Shown one piece after another: positions 35,321 to 37,950 of a stretch of DNA of 37,950 nt. Each line of letters opens with the position of its first letter. Position 1 is the stretch's first letter. The translations under genes and the position numbers were made by a program. The stretch spans positions 1 through 37,950 of the forward strand of contig JAGXGE010000024.1 in assembly GCA_024637015.1 (NCBI GenBank). The letters run 5' to 3'. Source of the DNA: Aequorivita sp. (GTDB lineage: Bacteria > Bacteroidota > Bacteroidia > Flavobacteriales > Flavobacteriaceae). The notes beneath the pieces were generated by a model. That model did not search any database. It was not told the DNA's origin and was given only the letters and a program-made list of their open reading frames with translations.

Positions 35321-37318
35321 TCAAACTTCCTCCAATTGTTTCTGAAAGGTCTTTATTTTATCCCGAAGCTTGGCCGCCATCATAAAATCAAGATCTTTCG
35401 CAGCCTTTTCCATCGCTTTGCGGGTGTCTCTGATTTTCTTTTCAATCTGCGCTTTGGTCAAATATTCCACTTCTGATTCGGCAGCGAGACTTTCGGCAGT
35501 TTCAAAACTATAAGCTGCTTGCTTTGATTTCGTTAGCGAGTTTTCAAAAGACTTTTTGATTTGTGTTGGCGTAATGCCGTGCTCTTGATTGTAAGCAATC
35601 TGCTTTTCCCTTTTGTAATTTGTACTGTCAATCGTTTTTTGCATACTGTTGGTTATTTTATCAGCATACATTATTGCTTTTCCGTTTAGGTTTCGGGCAG
35701 CGCGCCCCACGGTTTGGGTTAGCGATCGCTCACTTCTTAAAAAACCTTCTTTGTCTGCATCTAAAATTGCAACCAACGAAACTTCGGGTAAATCCAAACC
35801 TTCGCGCAAGAGGTTTACTCCCACCAACACATCAAACAGACCGAGACGCAAATCCTGCATAATTTCCACACGCTCCAAAGTATCCACATCGCTGTGAATA
35901 TAACGGGTTCTAATTTGTACTCGGATTAAATATTTTGTCAATTCTTCCGCCATTCTTTTGGTTAGGGTTGTGACCAAAATACGTTCGTCTTTTTCTATGC
36001 GAAGCTGAATCTCTTCCAATAAATCATCAATCTGGTTTAAACTTGGGCGCACTTCAATGGGCGGATCCAGCAAACCTGTGGGACGAATAATCTGTTCCAC
36101 ATACACCCCTCCGCTCTTTTCAAGTTCATAATCTGCGGGCGTTGCGCTTACGTAGATTACTTGATTTTGCATTGCTTCAAATTCCTCAAACTTCAGCGGA
36201 CGGTTATCCATGGCGGCTGGCAATCTAAAACCGTAGTCCACCAAGTTTTCCTTTCGGGAACGGTCACCGCCGTACATGGCGCCAACTTGCGGGATGGAAA
36301 CGTGGCTTTCATCCACAATCATTAAGTAATCTTTCGGGAAGAAGTCTAGCAAACAGAACGGACGCGTACCCGGCAGACGCTGGTCTAAGTAGCGCGAATA
36401 GTTTTCAATCCCGCTGCAATACCCTAGCTCGCGAATCATTTCGAGGTCAAAATTGGTGCGTTCTTCCAAACGTTTTGCTTCCAAATGTTTGCCGATTTCT
36501 TTGAAATATTCAATTTGCAAAACCAAATCATCTTGAATGGCACGAATGGCACCCTGTAAAATCTCGGGCGAGGTCACAAACATATTTGCTGGGTAAATGT
36601 TCAGTCGGTCGTACTTTGCTTTTATGTTGTTGTTTAAAGGATCGAACACTTCAATCTCTTCAATTTCATCGCCGAAAAAATGAATCCGGAACGCATCGTC
36701 TGCATACCCTGGGAAAACATCCACCGTATCCCCTTTTATGCGGAAGTTACCGTGGTGAAATTCTGCTTCGGTTCTGGAATAGAGACTTTGCACCAAACGG
36801 TGCAACAATTTGGTGCGTGAGATGGTTTGCCCTTTTTCCAAACTGATTACGTTCTTTTGAAATTCCGCAGGGTTCCCAATACCATAGAGACAGGAAACCG
36901 AAGAAACCACCAGCACATCCCTCCTGCCCGAAAGCAAGGACGAGGTGGTGCTAAGCCGCATTTTTTCAATCTCCTCGTTTATGGAAAGATCTTTTTCTAT
37001 ATAGGTGCCGCTACTGGGTATAAAAGCCTCTGGCTGATAATAATCGTAATAGGAAACAAAATACTCCACCGCGTTTTCCGGGAAGAGGTTTTTAAACTCT
37101 GTGTAAAGCTGTGCCGCTAGGGTTTTGTTGTGCGCCAAAACCAGGGTTGGTTTTTGCACATGCTGCACCACATTGCCCACGGTAAAGGTTTTCCCAGAGC
37201 CTGTAACACCCAGTAGGGTTTGGTATTGTTCACCAGCATCTAGGCCCTCCACCAAGGCTTTTATGGCTTGGGGTTGGTCTCCGGCAGGTTGAAAATCTGA
37301 GGCTATTTTAAAGTTCAT
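35321..37318 (-). CDS. uvrB: Excinuclease ABC subunit B
   Basis: The 665-residue helicase-like subunit of nucleotide excision repair verifies damage and positions UvrC. The Walker A motif is GVTGSGKTFTVGNV. The beta-hairpin region has YFVSYYDYYQPEAFIP. The DEAD-like box is MIVDESHVS, and later motifs are VSATPADYE, LREGLDLPEVSLV and QTVGRAARN. The UvrC-binding UVR helix pair is at the C-terminus (IRDTRKAMEKAAKDLDFMMA). ATG 37318 (MNFKIASDFQPAGDQPQAI) is the family start; the frame extends eight codons further up, but those overlap the promoter box. Confidence 0.99.
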   Translation of the reverse strand: MNFKIASDFQPAGDQPQAIKALVEGLDAGEQYQTLLGVTGSGKTFTVGNVVQHVQKPTLVLAHNKTLAAQLYTEFKNLFPENAVEYFVSYYDYYQPEAFIPSSGTYIEKDLSINEEIEKMRLSTTSSLLSGRRDVLVVSSVSCLYGIGNPAEFQKNVISLEKGQTISRTKLLHRLVQSLYSRTEAEFHHGNFRIKGDTVDVFPGYADDAFRIHFFGDEIEEIEVFDPLNNNIKAKYDRLNIYPANMFVTSPEILQGAIRAIQDDLVLQIEYFKEIGKHLEAKRLEERTNFDLEMIRELGYCSGIENYSRYLDQRLPGTRPFCLLDFFPKDYLMIVDESHVSIPQVGAMYGGDRSRKENLVDYGFRLPAAMDNRPLKFEEFEAMQNQVIYVSATPADYELEKSGGVYVEQIIRPTGLLDPPIEVRPSLNQIDDLLEEIQLRIEKDERILVTTLTKRMAEELTKYLIRVQIRTRYIHSDVDTLERVEIMQDLRLGLFDVLVGVNLLREGLDLPEVSLVAILDADKEGFLRSERSLTQTVGRAARNLNGKAIMYADKITNSMQKTIDSTNYKREKQIAYNQEHGITPTQIKKSFENSLTKSKQAAYSFETAESLAAESEVEYLTKAQIEKKIRDTRKAMEKAAKDLDFMMAAKLRDKIKTFQKQLEEV

Positions 37319-37339
37319 GGATTCTTTTTCAGTGCAGTG

Positions 37340-37347
37340 CAAAAGTA
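37340..37347 (-). promoter_or_regulatory. -7 box TACTTTTG of uvrB
   Basis: TACTTTTG on the minus strand fits TAnnTTTG, 21 bases before ATG 37318. I see no SOS-type operator; flavobacteria commonly lack a canonical LexA box. Confidence 0.5.
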
Positions 37348-37357
37348 CTAAAATAGA

Positions 37358-37385
37358 AGTGAGTAGGTAGTAATGAGTCTTGAGA
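37358..37385. repeat. Short 7-base repeat array upstream of uvrB
   Basis: Four consecutive units, AGTGAGT, AGGTAGT, AATGAGT and CTTGAGA, keep a 7-base phase. The third is the exact complement of ACTCATT, which occurs in the array downstream of uvrB. They cover the region just upstream of the uvrB -7 box. Confidence 0.55.
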
Positions 37386-37417
37386 AGTTTTTAGACTTAA
37401 TAGTGCTGGTTGCGATG

Positions 37418-37588
37418 TTAGTGGCGCATTGAAAATGCTTTATGAAGATGGGCACGCTTTGGAAAAGCGCGCCAGGGGGATTTAGACATTCCTAAAACTA
37501 ACCTTTCTGGATGTAATGCCATAGATATTTTTGGACCACAGGAAAAAATTATTAAAAACCCAAAAATTAATAGTATTTGTTTTTTCAT
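37418..37588 (-). pseudogene. Truncated SmpA/OmlA-like lipoprotein, 3' end replaced by a REP-like repeat
   Basis: ATG 37588 (minus) opens a 56-codon frame with a lipoprotein signal, QILLIFGFLIIFSCG (Cys17), then PKISMALHPERLVLGMSK. The VLGMSK stretch is the usual start of small bacterial lipoproteins of the SmpA/OmlA kind, where it continues as EEVI or similar. Here the frame instead runs straight into the repeat at 37423-37483, reads it as SPWRAFPKRAHLHKAF and stops. I infer that the remainder of the gene was deleted or displaced by the repeat. A small functional peptide cannot be excluded. Confidence 0.6.
37423..37483. repeat. REP-like repeat, copy A
   Basis: The unit has two small palindromes: GCATT...AATGC on the left, then GGCACGCTTTGGAAAAGCGCGCC on the right in which the arms GGC-CGCTTT and AAAGCGCGCC pair, ending in AGGGGGATT. 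It is about 80 percent identical by eye to copy B, in the same orientation. Confidence 0.75.
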
Positions 37589-37637
37589 AATTATTTATTT
37601 AAAGTTAATAATATATTCTTAGAACAAATTTACATAA

Positions 37638-37697
37638 GGGCGCATTGCAAATGCATTCTACAGATGGGCACGCTTTACAAAAGCGCGCCAGGGGAAT
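37638..37697. repeat. REP-like repeat, copy B
   Basis: It has the same layout as copy A: GCGCATTGCAAATGCATTC, then a GATGGGCACGC block pairing with AAAAGCGCGCC and AGGGGAATG. It lies about 155 bases from copy A. Its right edge abuts the attC-like element, which appears cut short there. Confidence 0.75.
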
Positions 37698-37808
37698 GAG
37701 CTGTGGCGTGTTTAAGCACGAACCTCTCTTGATAAGAACTAACTTTGAAAATCCTTCGGATTGTCCAAGTGAGGGCAGACCAAGCCCTAGCTTATATACG
37801 GTGTTAGC
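37698..37808 (-). repeat. attC-like element, truncated by REP copy B
   Basis: Read on the minus strand it begins CTAACACCGTATATAAGCTAG and contains GGATTTTC, TTAG and GTGCTTAAACACG in the same order as the element at 550-682. The right outer arm, expected to complement GTATATAAGC, is missing; the sequence changes at the edge of the REP-like copy B. It starts 8 bases after the stop of the gene at the window's end. Confidence 0.55.
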
Positions 37809-37816
37809 GGCTGGCT

Positions 37817-37950
37817 TTATTCATTCCACTTTAGTTGAACGTCTGCAACGCTTTGATGTACCTTATCTGACAACAGTGTTGCAAATGCAGAATCGTCCAA
37901 TGGCTCTTTCTGGCTTTTTAACTCTTGCCAGAGGTTCTGGAATGCGGCAA
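37817..37950 (-). CDS. C-terminal end of an unrecognised protein (5' end outside window)
   Basis: On the minus strand an open frame enters from the window edge and ends at TAA 37817-37819. The last 43 or so residues are visible: NLWQELKSQKEPLDDSAF, then ATLLSDKVHQSVADVQLKWNE. The composition is helical and soluble. No family is recognised. It is placed like the gene of a cassette, with an attC-like element directly after its stop. Confidence 0.5.
   Translation of the reverse strand, partial: AAFQNLWQELKSQKEPLDDSAFATLLSDKVHQSVADVQLKWNE

Noticed and set aside
35198-35476. 92-codon plus-strand frame beginning in the 7-base array
   Set aside because: The His/Ser/Arg-rich peptide is the array read as codons, and the rest overlaps the uvrB 3' end in antisense.

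Overview
The window looks like chromosomal DNA from a marine or environmental member of the Flavobacteriaceae (phylum Bacteroidota). The evidence is the low GC content, the A-rich leaders instead of Shine-Dalgarno sites, and the TAnnTTTG-type -7 boxes in front of many genes. Family markers agree: DUF6090, DUF6503, a type IX secretion (T9SS) sorting domain, YwqK-like repeats, BshC, and intergenic repeats of types I associate with this family. The genus cannot be fixed from the sequence alone.

Layout. 1-1460: the 3' end of one DUF6090-type gene, a 130-base attC-like folded element, then a complete DUF6090 gene. 1454-1975 has no gene. 1976-7349: an envelope and redox block with a secreted YceI protein, a porin-like beta-barrel, an archaeal-type 1-Cys peroxiredoxin, a decayed OsmC gene, a YceI lipoprotein with a repeat stalk, and a VIT1/CCC1-type metal transporter. 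7457-8209 is a DUF6503 lipoprotein, followed by a repeat-bearing gap. 8685-11885: bshC (bacillithiol) and guaA (GMP). 11974-15747: a tightly packed run of LysM/periplasmic-binding lipoprotein, OsmC protein, DUF922 metalloprotease-like protein, DUF3820 protein and spermidine-synthase-like protein. 15850-20283: pyrG, yidC and a YwqK-like protein. 20367-24142: mnmA, a T9SS-exported subtilase and a nitronate monooxygenase-like enzyme, almost without gaps.

24230-28000 is on the minus strand: a broken small T9SS-tail gene, a cold-shock protein, a retinol-saturase/CrtI-like oxidoreductase and lysA. 28270-31925: sucC, a TerB-like protein, a DUF2254 membrane protein (minus) and an Hsp20. 31999-37318: rluF (minus), a GH3-family adenylating enzyme (plus), a small gluzincin protease (minus) and uvrB (minus). 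37343-37950 is remodelled DNA: two REP-like repeats, a lipoprotein gene cut off after its first residues, a second attC-like element and the 3' end of an unrecognised gene.

Most genes are core functions: nucleotide synthesis, membrane insertion, tRNA thiolation, DNA repair, lysine synthesis and the TCA cycle. The unusual material is mainly between genes. It includes attC-like elements at both ends of the window, a 22-unit array of phase-locked 7-base repeats after uvrB with a shorter one before it, a 32-base palindrome of 7-base units against the bshC promoter, an OsmC pseudogene, and a T9SS mini-gene split by a frameshift next to a run of seven A. I found no tRNA, rRNA, CRISPR array, transposase or phage gene.
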